Origin: Allacma fusca
Taxonomy: Eukaryota > Arthropoda > Collembola > Symphypleona > Sminthuridae
Direction of reading: 5' to 3'
NCBI GenBank assembly: GCA_947179485.1
Contig: OX359246.1
Coordinates: forward strand, 16,368,001-16,432,000
Length of the DNA: 64,000 nucleotides
In this document: in pieces, positions 23,230 through 34,779 of the stretch
Layout of the letters: each line of letters opens with the position of its first letter
How positions within the stretch are numbered: position 1 is the first letter of the stretch
Notes under the pieces: model-generated
What the model saw: only the letters and a program-made list of their open reading frames with translations
Told to the model about the DNA's origin: nothing
Database searches by the model: none
Made by a program: the position numbers and the translations under genes

Positions 23230-24779
23230 TTAGGGTGGGGGCCTTCCTTCTCGCATATTTGTGCAATTGTTAGGGCCTAAATCCTTGGCTACAAGAAGGC
23301 ATTTTTGCCTTTGTTTACATTTCTGCCTTGTATAGCATAACGGAAAGTTTTAGCCCCTTCCTACACTTCCATATATACTGTAGAAATAAATCATATTTTT
23401 ATTAAAATTCATAATCACATTTTGCCCTTTTTATTTTAGCAAATTTATTTTGAACATACAGCAAATAGTTTTGATAAAATTTAGACTATGCCCTCATATG
23501 GAACAATTATTCAGCAAACGCACTCCTACAAAATTAACGTTACTCATGCATTATATGAGAACTCCTGTTCCACGTTGCAGTAAGTATGAGTCATTGAGCA
23601 TGTTCTTCCAACATTTAAAAATCGTTTCGGTTTACATCAAAGGTGTCCACCTATCCTACATATAGGCCTATTTGTAGGCTATTTATAGGGTGCAAGGATT
23701 TTATTAAAGAGGCTTGTAGGCAAAATAGGGTGCAAGAATATACACTTAAAACCTAGCCTATAAAATAGGTAGGCTCAGCCGTTGTAGAATTATAGGTATA
23801 TATGTAGGCTATTGAAGCATGTCATCTTCATTTAATCGCATATTGAATGGACAAAATGAAAATTAAAGAATAATCCGCGCCCGGTACTTGCAAATTAATT
23901 TATGGGACGGTTCAAGCGTAAAAAATACGTGTTATCTCGCCTTGATATGTGCTGAAACCTCAGTGAAATTAAAACTTCTAACTATTCTGTAAAGTGGGAA
24001 CTTAAGGAAATCTTAAGTGCGACATCCCTTTTGACCAATGTTAAAATTTAGGAACTATTTTCGGCGTAAACCAAACCAATGCCCATATTATTTTGCTCTT
24101 AGGGCTTTGGCCAAGGTGACTAAACTTAAACTATTTTATTTCAACCTCATTTACTTGAAAAAGGATTTTTTATTTATTAGAGTAGAATGCTCCTAAATAG
24201 TCTGTCAGTTACGAAAAGCACATGAGATTTAGGAAGGGTGTAAAATTCGTTGAGCTAATTTGTCAGTGAAATGTAGGCTAATATGTAGGCTTGGTGGTCC
24301 CCATATAGGAAGGATGTAGGATAGGCTGATCTATTCGGCGGTTAAAATGTAGGCATATATGTAGGCTCGGTTCGAATTTTATAAATAGGAAGGATATAGG
24401 ATAGGCTGAGTCATTTGGACACCTTTGGTTTACATTGAGAAAAAACTTTCGTTTAGTGTGACAACATTTTTAAAAGCGTTGTATCTTTCTAATACTTTGC
24501 GTTAGAAGCCTGCACCCTACATAATATTTTCTATGTATACACATCCTATATAATATTATTTCGCTTCATACAAGCGTGTTCTCGTGCTGTCTAGATGTAT
24601 GTATGCCTACATGACGGCGTCACGGCGTGTATACAGGAGTGCATTTTCTATTTTGCAGCCTTTTTTCTGCAAAAACCAGTGCACCCTATTTTGCCTATAA
24701 TTTTTTCTGAAAATAGCTCGCACCCTATAAATAGGCATACCTACATGTAGGATAGGCGCGCGATGGGCTACCACTTTTG
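23230..24779. mobile_element. Older DNA-transposon-like element, interrupted by a later insertion
   Basis: The right edge carries a terminus whose reverse complement starts CAAAAGTGGTAGCCCATCG. The left part (GGGCCTAAATCCTTGGCTAC) and the right part match, in inverse orientation, the element at 56113-56915. That copy also has a terminus starting CAAAGGTGCTAGCC. Both carry the words ATGTAGGCCTATTTATAGG and ATAGGGTGCA. No transposase frame is visible, so it is non-autonomous. The left boundary is uncertain. Confidence 0.5.
23638..24427. mobile_element. hAT-like MITE, 790 bp, with 8-bp target duplication GTTTACAT
   Basis: The element starts CAAAGGTGTCCA and ends in its exact reverse complement TGGACACCTTTG. 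It is flanked on both sides by GTTTACAT (23630-23637 and 24428-24435). Both the 8-bp duplication and the CAAAG terminus fit hAT transposons (YARNG). The paralogous older element at 56113-56915 shows the uninterrupted site GTTTGTAT (minus strand, 56440-56433), which supports insertion. The interior is built of TAGGCTATTTATAGG and GTAGGATAGG words and has no transposase. Confidence 0.85.
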
Positions 24780-26244
24780 CTGCTGATTTTATTGTAGGAC
24801 ACTTGTTGGATAGCTCCCCTGAAAAATTGCCTACGAATGAACGGCAATAGAAGTTACAGAAAAATTTCCCCTGTCAACAAAACATTATATGTATTCCCGG
24901 CAATTCCCAAGACATTTCGACTTTACGTCATGTTCCTGAGGATTATGAACTCTAATGGAAGAATGAAAAACATTTTAAAAAATCCGAGAAAGAATGTATT
25001 CCAAAATCTGGAATTCGTAAACTTTTGTTATTTGTTGTTGCTTAAGTATGGACTAAGGGGAGAAATGATATGGGGGAAACGTAATAATGAATAATATTCA
25101 GGATTTGCTGGTTAAATAAATAGATACTTATAACTTCTCCTTCGGGTTCAAATATTATTTTATTCGGAGAATTTTCTCGTTTCAATGAGCGGAATAATTA
25201 TATAGTCGGTCAAACTTCGAGACACACTATTTGTGTGTATTCTTAATTCGAAAAATTACTGACTCGTCATGATGCAGCTAAATTTTTTAGAATACCACTT
25301 CAAGCCTGATTTAATTTGTAATGTCATTGAGGCTGTGGGAGCAAGCTCTAATCCAACAATGCGTATGTATGCAATTGGCATGTTTCAACTAGCTTTTATA
25401 TTACTAATGAATGCACAGCAAACGCAGAACGAGTTCTTTTAAAAATTGATAATTTTACAAAGCTCTACTGCTTCTAACTATAGTTAGCTGAGGTCCTGAT
25501 CGGTACAATTGTGTAGAGCTTTTTTAAAACTCAATTTCTTTTGAAATTATGAATTATTTCCATGGTTTTGCAAAAACCTTGTTGCTAAAACCCCTTTAAA
25601 TCCGGACTTGATGGGGCCTCAGTAGGTATGACGAGGGTCCTCATCAAATCACGACAACCAGCTTATCATGATATATGTATCTTGAGTTTTGTAAACTGGT
25701 AAATTGGAAGCTGATGTGGGAGGTTGGGTGGAGACTAAATTGCCTCCCATGAGCATTTAGTACAACTTTAAATCGGAATTCGCCCGGAGTAGTGTATATG
25801 AGACCGAATCCAACGAATAATTATACCTCGGTGAAAAAAATTGTTTGAGCCAAAATCCGAATTGATCATCGATAGAGATATATGATGACTCCCAGAAATT
25901 TCATTCCAAAATGGCAAGAAAAAAATCCTACTAAATCCTTAACGAAACTACAGATAGATAACCAGGATTAACGTTAATATTTGTTTTCATCGGACAAGGA
26001 GAGATTTTCTTAGGGGCAACTTATCGCATGCCTGTAGATCAGAATAACTCACAAGAAATCAATTTGTTTGTCAATCTCCCTTTACAAACTGACAGTAAAA
26101 CATTATGTGAGGTTTAATACGTTTTCAGTAGATATGCATTTGAGGTATGCGTTTCTATTGATGTGCCCACATTTATCCCATGAAACCACTATATGTATGT
26201 TTTGAGTTTTCATTATTTAGATATGGTATGAAGTAAATACGTGC
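24780..26244. other. Intergenic, no gene seen
   Basis: AT-rich sequence. The open frame at 24837-25094 is Lys/Asn-rich and lacks support. Confidence 0.4.
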
Positions 26245-27118
26245 TCATGTTTCATCTTACTCATTTTATTTTACTCCAAGTTCAGGTACAGTGCAAAAGT
26301 ATAAAAGGCAGTGCATACTAAAAGAAGTACAAAGAAAGTGAAAAAAAAATGGAATGGAGAAAGTGCGTGTACGACATTTCCCTGAGAGTACAACACACAA
26401 GAATATGTATACTGTATACACAAGTGAGAGTGTAAATACTTGACAGAGACGTAATCCCAAATCTTGTTCACTAAAATACTTCAAATACGATTGTACAATT
26501 TCCTACGGTTTTCTTCCATCCTTTTGCGTCCTCCTCGTCTCTCCTTCTCTGTTTTCGGTGGGAGTCTCAGGAAGCCTTGCAGTATAGTTGTTCATTTGCC
26601 TTTAAAATCGTAAATGATAAAAGAATGATTAAAGAAACAAACTTTAAAATATTTCCAAAATTCGGTTCTCAAAGTAAAATCTTAAAGTAGCCCAGAACTT
26701 TGGGCCTCACTCACCATATCCATATCCTCCACGGTGTCCACCCCCATGTCCGTACCCGCCGTAGTGACGACGACGGTAACCCGCCTCAGTTTGGGACACA
26801 CTCAAAGTGGCCACAACCACGAACAGAAGGAAAGCAGCAACTTTAGCAAAAGCCATTATTTCGAATTTTTCAAAGTTTTTCGAGAAACTCACAAAATATG
26901 AGAAGGTTGTTATTGTTTGAGTGATTGAGAGTTGAATGATGAATTTGACAGCGCCGGCTGGGATTTTTGTACTCCCACAAATTCCTTATGTTCTTTAATG
27001 CTTTCCTTGGGCTACAGGATAGAGCCACTTGGAATTGTGTGGATGACCAGGAATTGTCTGCATCATTGAGCACGCATTTACATATTATCGATTCGCTAAT
27101 CCCAAAAATAGGTTTTAG
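26245..27118 (-). repeat. Inverted segmental duplication, arm 2 (gene C)
   Basis: Read on the minus strand this segment aligns with 20863-21768 through promoter, gene and 3' end. It differs by scattered substitutions, small indels and a shorter Gly tract. It lies about 4.5 kb from arm 1 in opposite orientation. Confidence 0.75.
26592..26856 (-). CDS. Secreted Gly/Tyr-rich peptide precursor, copy C
   Basis: Exons 26856-26715 and 26599-26592 give 49 aa, the shortest of the five. The signal peptide matches copies A to E. The mature part reads GYRRRHYGGYGHGGGHRGG then YGYGK. It has the extra His after RRR seen in D and E, and only three Gly after GYGH. An in-frame upstream Met (MSFSKNFEKFEI) would extend it, but the homologous start used in the other copies is preferred. 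Gly-Lys-stop is again encoded after the intron. Confidence 0.77.
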
Positions 27119-28241
27119 AATGTAACTTTCAGACTTTATAGATATTTATACTAGGAACGAAAATAAATGCCTCCGCATTCTAAAGACTCTGAGACTACTG
27201 ACACCAACAGGAATTGTCAAACAGGTTAAGCTCCAAACTAGGAAAATGAAGTCGTACAACAACACACCAACAAATAAATTTTTTACCTTGGCATTGGCCT
27301 GGGCGGCATAGCCGTAAATGTTCCCCTGTCCCGTGTGTATACAAATCACGTAAACTTTCTCAGATCAGGATTCAGATGGCTCAGATTGTATTTTTAAAAA
27401 ATGTATGTAATTTCTATAATAATTATGTTTTATAATATATAATAATAATTATATACTATATGTAACTACATAATAAATATGAACAGATTATAAGTAGGTA
27501 CGTAATGATAGAGAATCTCCGCAGATTTCTGTCTATTTCTAATACACTGACATTTTTATGCTTGGGATCCTCCTGTTGCCTAATATTAAACGGATGAATG
27601 CTAGCCATGTGCTAAGGGTATTTGATCCCATCTTGCTGCTGCTAGAAATAAATATCCTTACTTAGGCAGTTTTGCTCTTGCAAAATTTGTTGAAAATTTT
27701 GTGTCATTTACATTTCCCCGACACTTGAGAATCATTGAAATACATGTATATAAGTCAATTACTGTAAGTCAATAGTTCTTCAGTTCTCGGATCACCACAT
27801 TCGCGTAATCATTATTGACTGACTCGAAATTCGGAAAAGCGATTGAAAGAATCCACAACGTCTCGCTCTAACACTCCCAAGTCACAGATTTGTTGGCAGA
27901 GTTGGCACATTCCGAGTTAAGAGCTTACTTCCGATTGTATAAGAATACCTCGAATACTGTCTCTCCTTGCCCTGTCATAGGGAAAGCTTCTATTTGATTT
28001 AGCTGCAGAAATACAATTTTTTCCCTATATCTCCCCACACAATGTGCCCAAACTGAACAATTGACTCAACGCAGACAAATAATTAATTCTTTGGGTATAT
28101 TTATTGCTCCTATGCTCCACATATCTACCTATGCCTAGATTTTAAAACAAACCCTCAAAAAAACTGCTAGCCACTTCACTTGGCTACGCTCTTGTGGCCA
28201 CAGGTGTGAAAGAACTTCCTATTGATTTGAACACCGAGCAG
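27119..28241. other. Intergenic, no gene seen
   Basis: AT-rich, with a TATAATAATTATATA-type tract near 27430-27470. No exon or RNA gene is supported. Confidence 0.4.
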
Positions 28242-28366
28242 AGCAATTAGTTCCGATCAATTTTTTCTGATAATGAGTGCACACGCAAGCCACAACGCTT
28301 GTAAGATTTTTATTGCGAGAGCGTACTTATATTTTAGGATTGAGAAAAGACCCAGACATCAGAGGA

Positions 28367-28386
28367 GGTGAGACTGCAGAAATAAT
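28367..28386 (+). promoter_or_regulatory. Conserved 20-mer upstream of peptide gene D
   Basis: Identical to the 20-mer at 20607-20626 and 38722-38741, here 515 bp before the start codon of copy D. Confidence 0.4.
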
Positions 28387-28772
28387 TTTGTGCGTGCGGA
28401 ATAATAGGTTGACGGCTCAATGGGATTATTGGATTATTTAACAGAAAACATTATGTCCAATAATCTCGCCCCAAATTCCAAATGCGTCTGCAGACATTAT
28501 TTCTTCTGAGTATTTTGACAGGAAATAATACCCGACAATTTCGGCTCCAAGCCGCTATACATGAGGATACACACCTACATAATTATATATATGGTCTCTA
28601 CAGATATTTAGTCTGACTTAAATCAGAACCTTACCTTTTGAACAAGCGTATCGGTGTTAAATCCATTCGAGAGCTCAATGATGCAGACAATTTTGATCAT
28701 CCACGCAGTTCTTTGAGCCCTAATCTTCCCTTGTGGGTGAAAGTATTGTCAAGCATATGGATTTTGGTGGAC

Positions 28773-28812
28773 TACAAAAATCCCAGGAGTCGCTCAGTAA
28801 ATCATCATTCAA
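28773..28812 (+). promoter_or_regulatory. Likely core promoter of peptide gene D
   Basis: CTACAAAAAT is followed about 30 bp later by ATCATTCA, an initiator-like block, and then by CTCTCAATC. The same arrangement stands before copies B, C and E. The TATA-like box and spacing suggest the start of transcription; this is inferred from conservation and position. Confidence 0.45.
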
Positions 28813-28881
28813 CTCTCAATCTTTCAATCAATCACATCTTTCAGTCTTCAGTTTTCGAATTTTCGGAAAATCTAATCTACA

Positions 28882-29153
28882 ATGGCTTTTGCTAAAATTG
28901 CTGCTTTCCTTCTCTTCGTAGTTGTGGCCACTCTGAGTGTGTCCCAAACGGAGGCGGGATACCGCCGTCGTCATTATGGTGGATACGGACATGGGGGTGG
29001 TGGTGGTGGACACCGTGGAGGATACGGATATGGTAAGCGTATTTATCATTTGGGTCAATTTGCAATTTTTGGAGGATCATATTTTGTAGGAATTAGTATT
29101 TTTTGGGTTTTTATTATTATTCGGAATTTTTTGATGAATTCAAAGGCAAGTGA
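28882..29153 (+). CDS. Secreted Gly/Tyr-rich peptide precursor, copy D
   Basis: Exons 28882-29032 and 29146-29153 give 52 aa. The signal peptide MAFAKIAAFLLFVVV to SQTEA is followed by GYRRRHYGGYGHG, six Gly in the central run, and HRGGYGYGK. The acceptor is AATTCAAAG and the terminal Lys codon is AAG, where A, B and C use AAA. The protein is identical to copy E except Ile for Val at residue 6. The frame read past the donor, which would give a longer hydrophobic tail, is intron sequence. Confidence 0.78.
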
Positions 29154-29814
29154 GAAGCTACTCCGTAAGATTTCTTGAGAGACCCACCGAAAAAAATGAA
29201 GGAGGAGAGCTGGCTAAGAGTGGAAGATTGGAGGGAAGATAGCCGCAAGAGACGATGTACAATCCTATACTTACACTTTAAATAAGTTCTTTAGTCATCA
29301 AAATTTTACAAGTGTAATCACAAAGTTTATTCAATTTTGCTTGAGTGTGACTCAAAATAATTAATTCATTAATTTCTGCCTTCTGTATCTACATATAGCT
29401 ATAGTAGTTTATTATTCTCTGCCTATATTCTGAAATCTTTAAATGTCCTCTTCTTTTCCTGTGTTTCATTACCTATGTATGTGTATAAGAATTCTGAATA
29501 AACAAGATCATTATATTTACAAATCTTGGATGAATACAAAATATTTTTGAAAAAGCATGCATTGGTGATCTCCCCACGGTAAGAGACAATTTGTGTTTGA
29601 ACTGCCGGCATAAAGACAATGTTCATGTAGACCCATAAGGGCAAAAATGTTTAAAGATATTTGCATCTAAGACTTCATTAAATTTTTTACTAAAAGACTA
29701 GAACATTCCACAGAAAATAGAGCCAAATTTATAGCTCGTTTTGCCTTATATTAAGGATCTATTAAAATTATAATGGTCTCTCTAGGATCTAGGGAAGCGC
29801 AAAGGTACAAAAAC

Positions 29815-30030
29815 TTGGTTCCTGTTCCTGAACACGAACCCATAAATACAGGTACAAAATTTCTGTTCCTGTACCTATGCTAAACTTTTGCAGGTACAAA
29901 TTTTTCGTTCCTGTACCTGTTCACACATCCAAAATCTTGTACCTGTTCCTGAAAAGTACCCAAAACGTGTACCCATTCCCAAAAGTTATGCAAGTACCCA
30001 GGTGCGTCCCCGGGTACTTCAGTTTAAACA
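29815..30030. repeat. GGTAC/GTACC word-repeat block
   Basis: Many copies of GGTAC, GTACCTGTTCCTG and GTACCC in both orientations make up this block. It resembles the interiors of the delimited hAT-like elements in this window, but I could not find matching termini or a target duplication, so it may be a truncated copy. Confidence 0.5.
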
Positions 30031-30226
30031 TATGAATTTAAGCTAAACGTTTTTTTACTATTTTTTTGCTTTTCAATGTTTTCATTGAAATAATTTCATT
30101 GTTCCTGCATATTTTGTACTATAAAATAATTATTGTAACGTAACTTGTTTATTACTTTTAAGGGCGGGAAAGCTTTTTGTAAATGACTATAGATTATAGA
30201 ACCAGTATGAAGCCCTGTCGTGGAGA

Positions 30227-31683
30227 CAGTGCCTGTCATGGGAACGGGTCACACCCGGGTGTTTGGGTGCAGGAACGGGAACGGGTATCATATGGGTGCA
30301 AAATGTTTTCACCCAAAAGTGTGGGTACAGGTTTGGGAACCAACCTTTCCCATTATAGTATGTGGGAACAGGAACCCATATGGGAACGGGTGCAATACAG
30401 GCTGAATGGGATCTGTACCCAACAGGAACGGGAACGGTATGCTCAAAAACCCGTTTCTGTTCATGCGTACCCGTGTACAGAGCAATCTTGCGAGCTTAAC
30501 GATAATTACATGATTGATTTGTTTTGGTGTGGTGTGACCGACTATTTTTGTGTCGTTGTTGTAGTTTAGAGGCAAACGCTCTTTGTTTGAACAGATCATA
30601 GGAATGGGACTGTTCCGGAATGTTCCAGGATTTCTTGGAATGGTCTGGTCCTTGAGCCTGGACCAGACCATTTGATCTGTTCTCCGTGTAGGACCAGGAC
30701 CATATGGTCTTTTAGACTGTAGGATCGGAACCATCTGGTCCGTACAAATTGCTGGAACAGGAACATATGTTCTGTTCCTCAAAATAACTCGGACCAGACC
30801 GGAACAGAACAGACCAGACCACTAGGACCGAATAGGTTTATAATATGATCACAACATGCAAGCATTTGACAATTTAGATACATTTTTGAATAATCGATCG
30901 TATCATGCTGTACAATCTAGCAATGCTATTCTATTCGCGGGAATTGGAAATACTTAATGGTCATCTACCGAATCTGGTCCGACCATTTGAAATACATGCT
31001 GGAACGTTCCAAATGGTCTGGGCCAAACAAAGGACCAAACATTCTGGTCTGTTCTTTGAGCTGGACCAGGTTTAATTGGTCTATCAAGGTTCTTGGACCA
31101 GGTACATTTGGTCCTTTCGTAACCAGGGAACAGACCGGAACAGACCATGGAACAGACCAGAACGGACCAAAATTTCTGGTCCGGACCAGAACAGTCCCAT
31201 TCCTAACAGATCATCCCACGTCGAATGATGAAATGTGACAATAAAAATTAATTATATGCGTATGTTGTGCTTAGCAGTTGTAAGGTGACTTAAAAATTAC
31301 AAAATTAATTAAGTAGAATGAAATATAACAAATAGAATGAGTGGAATTGTGTGTATCCATTGTTAGCAAAAATTGAAACAATAAGTATATATGTATAATG
31401 CATAACTTTTATCCTTGAATATATGAACTTCCGTTTCGGGTACGGGAACGGGTTCCAGGGTTTTGGGTACGGGTTTGGGTGCACCCAAAATTAATTTTTG
31501 GGAACAGGAACGGGAACGGGTTTGGGTGCTATAATTTTAAAAATTTCGGGTCTGGGTGCGGTACTTCTGTTCACAAGATTTCGGGTGCAATTTGGGAATT
31601 GGGTTCTGCCTTGTACCCAAACCCGAACTGTGGGAACGGGAATGGGAACGGGGACGACTTTTCTGTTCCCATGACAGGCACTG
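30227..31683. mobile_element. hAT-like element, 1457 bp, GGAACGGG words, target duplication CGTGGAGA
   Basis: It begins CAGTGCCTGTCATGGGAAC and ends with the exact reverse complement. CGTGGAGA flanks it on both sides (30219-30226, 31684-31691). The CAGTG terminus fits the hAT YARNG rule. The two arms are dense arrays of GGGAACGGG, GGGTGC and GGAACAGG words. No transposase is seen; the open frames here are products of the repeats. A second element (30599-31205) is nested in it. Confidence 0.85.
30599..31205. mobile_element. Nested hAT-like element, 607 bp, GGACCAGA words, target duplication ACAGATCA
   Basis: It starts TAGGAATGGGACTGTTC and ends with the exact reverse complement, flanked by ACAGATCA (30591-30598 and 31206-31213). 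The interior repeats GGACCAGACC, GGAACAGACC and ATGGTCTG in both orientations. It lies inside 30227-31683 and is therefore the younger insertion. Confidence 0.85.
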
Positions 31684-31807
31684 CGTGGAGACTTATTGTA
31701 TGTGTAAATCTTGCGCGCTTATTTTAAGAGTATCGCAGACAGGTTTGCGCTCGTTAAAAATAAGGATTGTTTTCGCACAACACAGAACGTGCTGAAATTA
31801 AGGTGAG

Positions 31808-32083
31808 ATGAGACAGATCAAAATAGATGAAATACTTGAAGATTTTTTTAAGTTTGTCCAAAATCCTGCAGACTGGATGATAAAGTTATTTCCCGGCCTG
31901 CCAATGTTGCCTCAAATGGAATTAAATTTCCTCTCCACCTGCCCAACCAACTTGTTTCCCATGTTAATCAGGAAACTACCTTTTGGGAAGGAAATTAACG
32001 ACAGTGTTTCAGCCTCCCAGAATTGTATTATTATTGCAACCATTGATCTTCAACTGATTTTCACTATACGTTTGTTTAAATAG
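31808..32083 (+). CDS. Doubtful open frame of 91 aa
   Basis: The frame starts MRQIKIDEILEDFFKFVQNP and has a coding-like first 70 residues, then a hydrophobic intron-like end. A second short open piece near 32203-32260 (QLVCPEGSLTRESCWGSS), between a GGCAG acceptor and a GTAATT donor, and frames at 32267-32576 may belong with it. I cannot build a consistent chain and recognise no family. It may be a decayed gene. Confidence 0.2.
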   Translation: MRQIKIDEILEDFFKFVQNPADWMIKLFPGLPMLPQMELNFLSTCPTNLFPMLIRKLPFGKEINDSVSASQNCIIIATIDLQLIFTIRLFK

Positions 32084-32580
32084 ATAATTGTAAGTTAGAA
32101 CCAGATGGTAAACAATGCTCACTATAGTGAAAATGTTTCGAAATACAACACTGTTCATCCAATTAAATTCACTCTTACAATATGATTGTTTACACAACGG
32201 CAGGTCAGTTGGTATGCCCTGAGGGGAGCCTGACCAGAGAGTCGTGCTGGGGCAGTTCAGGTAATTATGTTTAAAGATTTCTGGTCTGACCTGATCCAAA
32301 ATATTGGGTTAACTTCCAGGGTTTGGCAAAATTTGAAACAGTCCATTTCAAATGATCCAAATGCTCACACAGGAACCCAACCTATTGCCAGTCTGGCCAC
32401 ATTTACTTCGTCAAGCTGGGACCATTCAAATGTTTCCATACATGATCACACGTGTGTTGGGACATTACCTATCACAATTTGCAGTCATCGAGATACCGAA
32501 CCACTATTCTGTCATTGACTATCTATTTGTAGAGGTGATTCAGATGACAGTGATGCCGAGAAGAAGTTCCCAATAGGCTC

Positions 32581-33080
32581 TCAAAGAATAATTAATTTTA
32601 TAAAAACTACTCGAAGTTGCTTTTGAAAATATACGAAGCTCTTTATTCTTTTAAACGGGAACCACGCCGTTCATGAGGAGCATGCAATACTCTCTCCTCT
32701 AAATCCCACAAACAACTCTGCTTTTCTTCTTTCCTCATCGACATCTCCAACCTTCCAGAAGCCTACACTTCTTACCTCTTGACCCATTCACTCATCAAGT
32801 CTCACATTAATTTCCATAAACGTACAAGTTAACACCCAACCCCTAACTACTCAGCAAATCTCCGCCTTTGCAGGCTCTTGACACACACAGAGTGACAACC
32901 TACAGCTGTAACTCACTCAACGCTTACAAACTACATATTGACGCAGTGATGACCTATGTTGACGGTTATGAACCTATTGATGCTACAATCACACGAATAA
33001 AATTACAATTACCCGACTAATGTCACGCAACTGAAAACATTACCAACCCAAATAACCAATTCATCGACCGATGTGAACAC
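32581..33080. other. Intergenic, no gene seen
   Basis: Noncoding-looking sequence with a CT-rich stretch near 32690-32760. Confidence 0.4.
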
Positions 33081-33094
33081 ACTAGAGCTTCTAT

Positions 33095-33440
33095 TGGGGA
33101 CAAAATTCCTGTCCCGTCCCGATATTTTTCAAAACCTTTGTCCCCAGTCCCGTCCCGATATTTTTCAAAACCTTTGTCCCCAGTCCCGTCCCGACAATCG
33201 GGACACGGTGACAAAATCCATGTCCTCGTCCCGTCCCCAAACACTTAAAAAATCGTTGTCCCCTGTCCCGTCCCGAAAGTCGGGACATGGGAACAAAACC
33301 CATGTCCCCGTCCCGTCCCCAAAATTTTTAAAAAAGTTGTCCCTGGTCCCGACCCGAATATCGGGACATGGGGACACACACGTTGTCCCCGTTCCGTCCG
33401 CAAAAGGTTTAAAAAACGTTGTCCCCGGTCCCGAAAATCG
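33095..33440. repeat. GTCCCGTCCCGA word-repeat block
   Basis: This block is built from GTCCC, GTCCCGTCCCGA, TCGGGACA and AAAACCTTTGTCCC units, some as near-exact 40-bp direct repeats. It belongs to the same class as the other word-filled elements here, but no paired termini were found. The open frames across it on both strands are by-products. Confidence 0.65.
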
Positions 33441-34153
33441 GATTTACACAAGATTTAAAAATTCGTATGAATATAATTCAATGCAATGACTTTCAGTATA
33501 GTAATATTTATAGTAATCTATTCAAGGTTTCATCTATTAAGGATATTCAATCTACAAGATATAACTAATGGAATGAATGAATACCAGTCTTACCTTCATT
33601 TATCCGTCGGTACAATTCTGTCTGGCACTCAAAGTATGCGAATAAATTTGACGAAATATGTACAGCCGATAAAAAATGTTGACAGTCAATAAGCAATACA
33701 GTTGAGATAGGTAACATTTTCCTGGGATTTTTATGAAATACACTGAAGGGATTGCTGTAACTCTTTAATCCGTCTTTTCTGGGCATTTTAGCGACGAAAT
33801 TAAAATAACAACTGTAATGTTGCACCTGAAATTAGAAAGTAAAAAGAGTACGGAAAATTCAGCTTTGCTATGTCGCTTCCAACTTATAACTGATATGAGG
33901 CCAGAAAATTTCACCATGGCATCTTAGTAATTCGTTAGTATTATTACGACTACAAAAATACATGCTGAACCGTTACTCAGTTATATGGAATGCACCCAGT
34001 CACCATGATTCATCGATATCTTGGTCAAATGAACTTGTAAGGTCTATTGAAAACTATTGAGCTAACAGGTTATTTAACTGCATTTTTGTGACATTACATT
34101 ACCACATGACCGAGAGAGACGTCAATTACTAGCTGCGTTTTCGAAGTTTGCCA

Positions 34154-34483
34154 ATGAAATCCTGTAGTGTGAGTGGGGCGGATTTGAGTTCTTTCTTAAC
34201 TAGAATCAAGGGCTCATTCGGAAGCAGCAATTCACAGGTATTATCTATGCATGGGCATATTGAAGGGGATATTGAAAAAACAGGAAAAATTGTACCACTG
34301 CTTCAAATATTCGTGACAGGGCAACTGCGAGAGGAGACAGAGGAACAGGCAAAGCTCTTACGGGAGCCGGAAGAATCTGAAAAAAAATCAGCACAGCACC
34401 AATGTGATAACTTCATGGTACTTGCTTCAATGGCAGGTGCATTTGTTTTCTTCGCAGTTCAAATAGTGCTTCTTAAAATCTAA
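34154..34483 (+). CDS. Hypothetical 109-aa protein with a C-terminal membrane anchor
   Basis: A single open frame starts MKSCSVSGADLSSFLTRIKG. It has a charged middle (LREETEEQAKLLREPEESEK) and ends in a 24-residue hydrophobic segment, NFMVLASMAGAFVFFAVQIV then LLKI-stop. That layout is typical of a tail-anchored protein. A stop lies in frame at 34130, so the ATG at 34154 is the only start. No family is recognised and the frame may be chance. Confidence 0.3.
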   Translation: MKSCSVSGADLSSFLTRIKGSFGSSNSQVLSMHGHIEGDIEKTGKIVPLLQIFVTGQLREETEEQAKLLREPEESEKKSAQHQCDNFMVLASMAGAFVFFAVQIVLLKI

Positions 34484-34779
34484 ATGTGTAACCACGTTAC
34501 GATTTACCGTTAGAGCTATTTCCTATACATTGTTTATTTCGATTGAACAAATGGCATGATAAATGTTTAACTTGTCCAAAATAAACCTTGTAATATTTTA
34601 TACGTGCATGCATGTACTTATGAGAATAATAAACCCACAATCTCCGTACGCACGTATGTATTTTATAATACAAGTAATCCATGAACGTGGTGACCCAATC
34701 AAAACCTCCAATTTCGAAGGTTCATAATTTAATTTGATACAGGTGTTAAAGAACAACTATGACTACCCCACAGAAATGT

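Larger units (their letters stand above)
28242..29787 (+). repeat. Direct segmental duplication, copy 1 (gene D)
   Basis: About 1.55 kb that recurs in the same orientation at 38591-40140. The match runs from AGCAATTAGTTCCGATCAA through the distal 20-mer, promoter, both exons of the peptide gene and 3' flank to ATGGTCTCTCTAG. Changes are scattered, with some small indels. Confidence 0.85.
30140..31790. repeat. Interspersed repeat related to 54480-54665, split by an insertion
   Basis: Sequence on both sides of the insertion at 30227-31683 (AAGCCCTGTCGTGGAGA to the left, TTGCGCGCTTATTTTAAGAG to the right) resembles the continuous block at 54530-54640 (AAGTCCTGTCTTAGAGAC and ATGCGCGCTTATATTAAGAG). 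That block therefore serves as the empty site. The nature of this repeat is unknown. Confidence 0.5.

Noticed and set aside
28882-29178. 98-aa version of peptide D read through the donor
   Set aside because: The extra residues are intron sequence; the conserved donor and acceptor give a 52-aa product that matches the other four copies.
30309-30782. Open frame of 157 aa on the minus strand
   Set aside because: It is made of the GGAACGGG and GGACCAGA words of the nested hAT-like elements and has no protein-like composition.
33073-33489. Open frame of 138 aa with repeats, plus several overlapping frames on minus
   Set aside because: All arise from the GTCCCGTCCCGA word repeat; both strands are open for the same reason.
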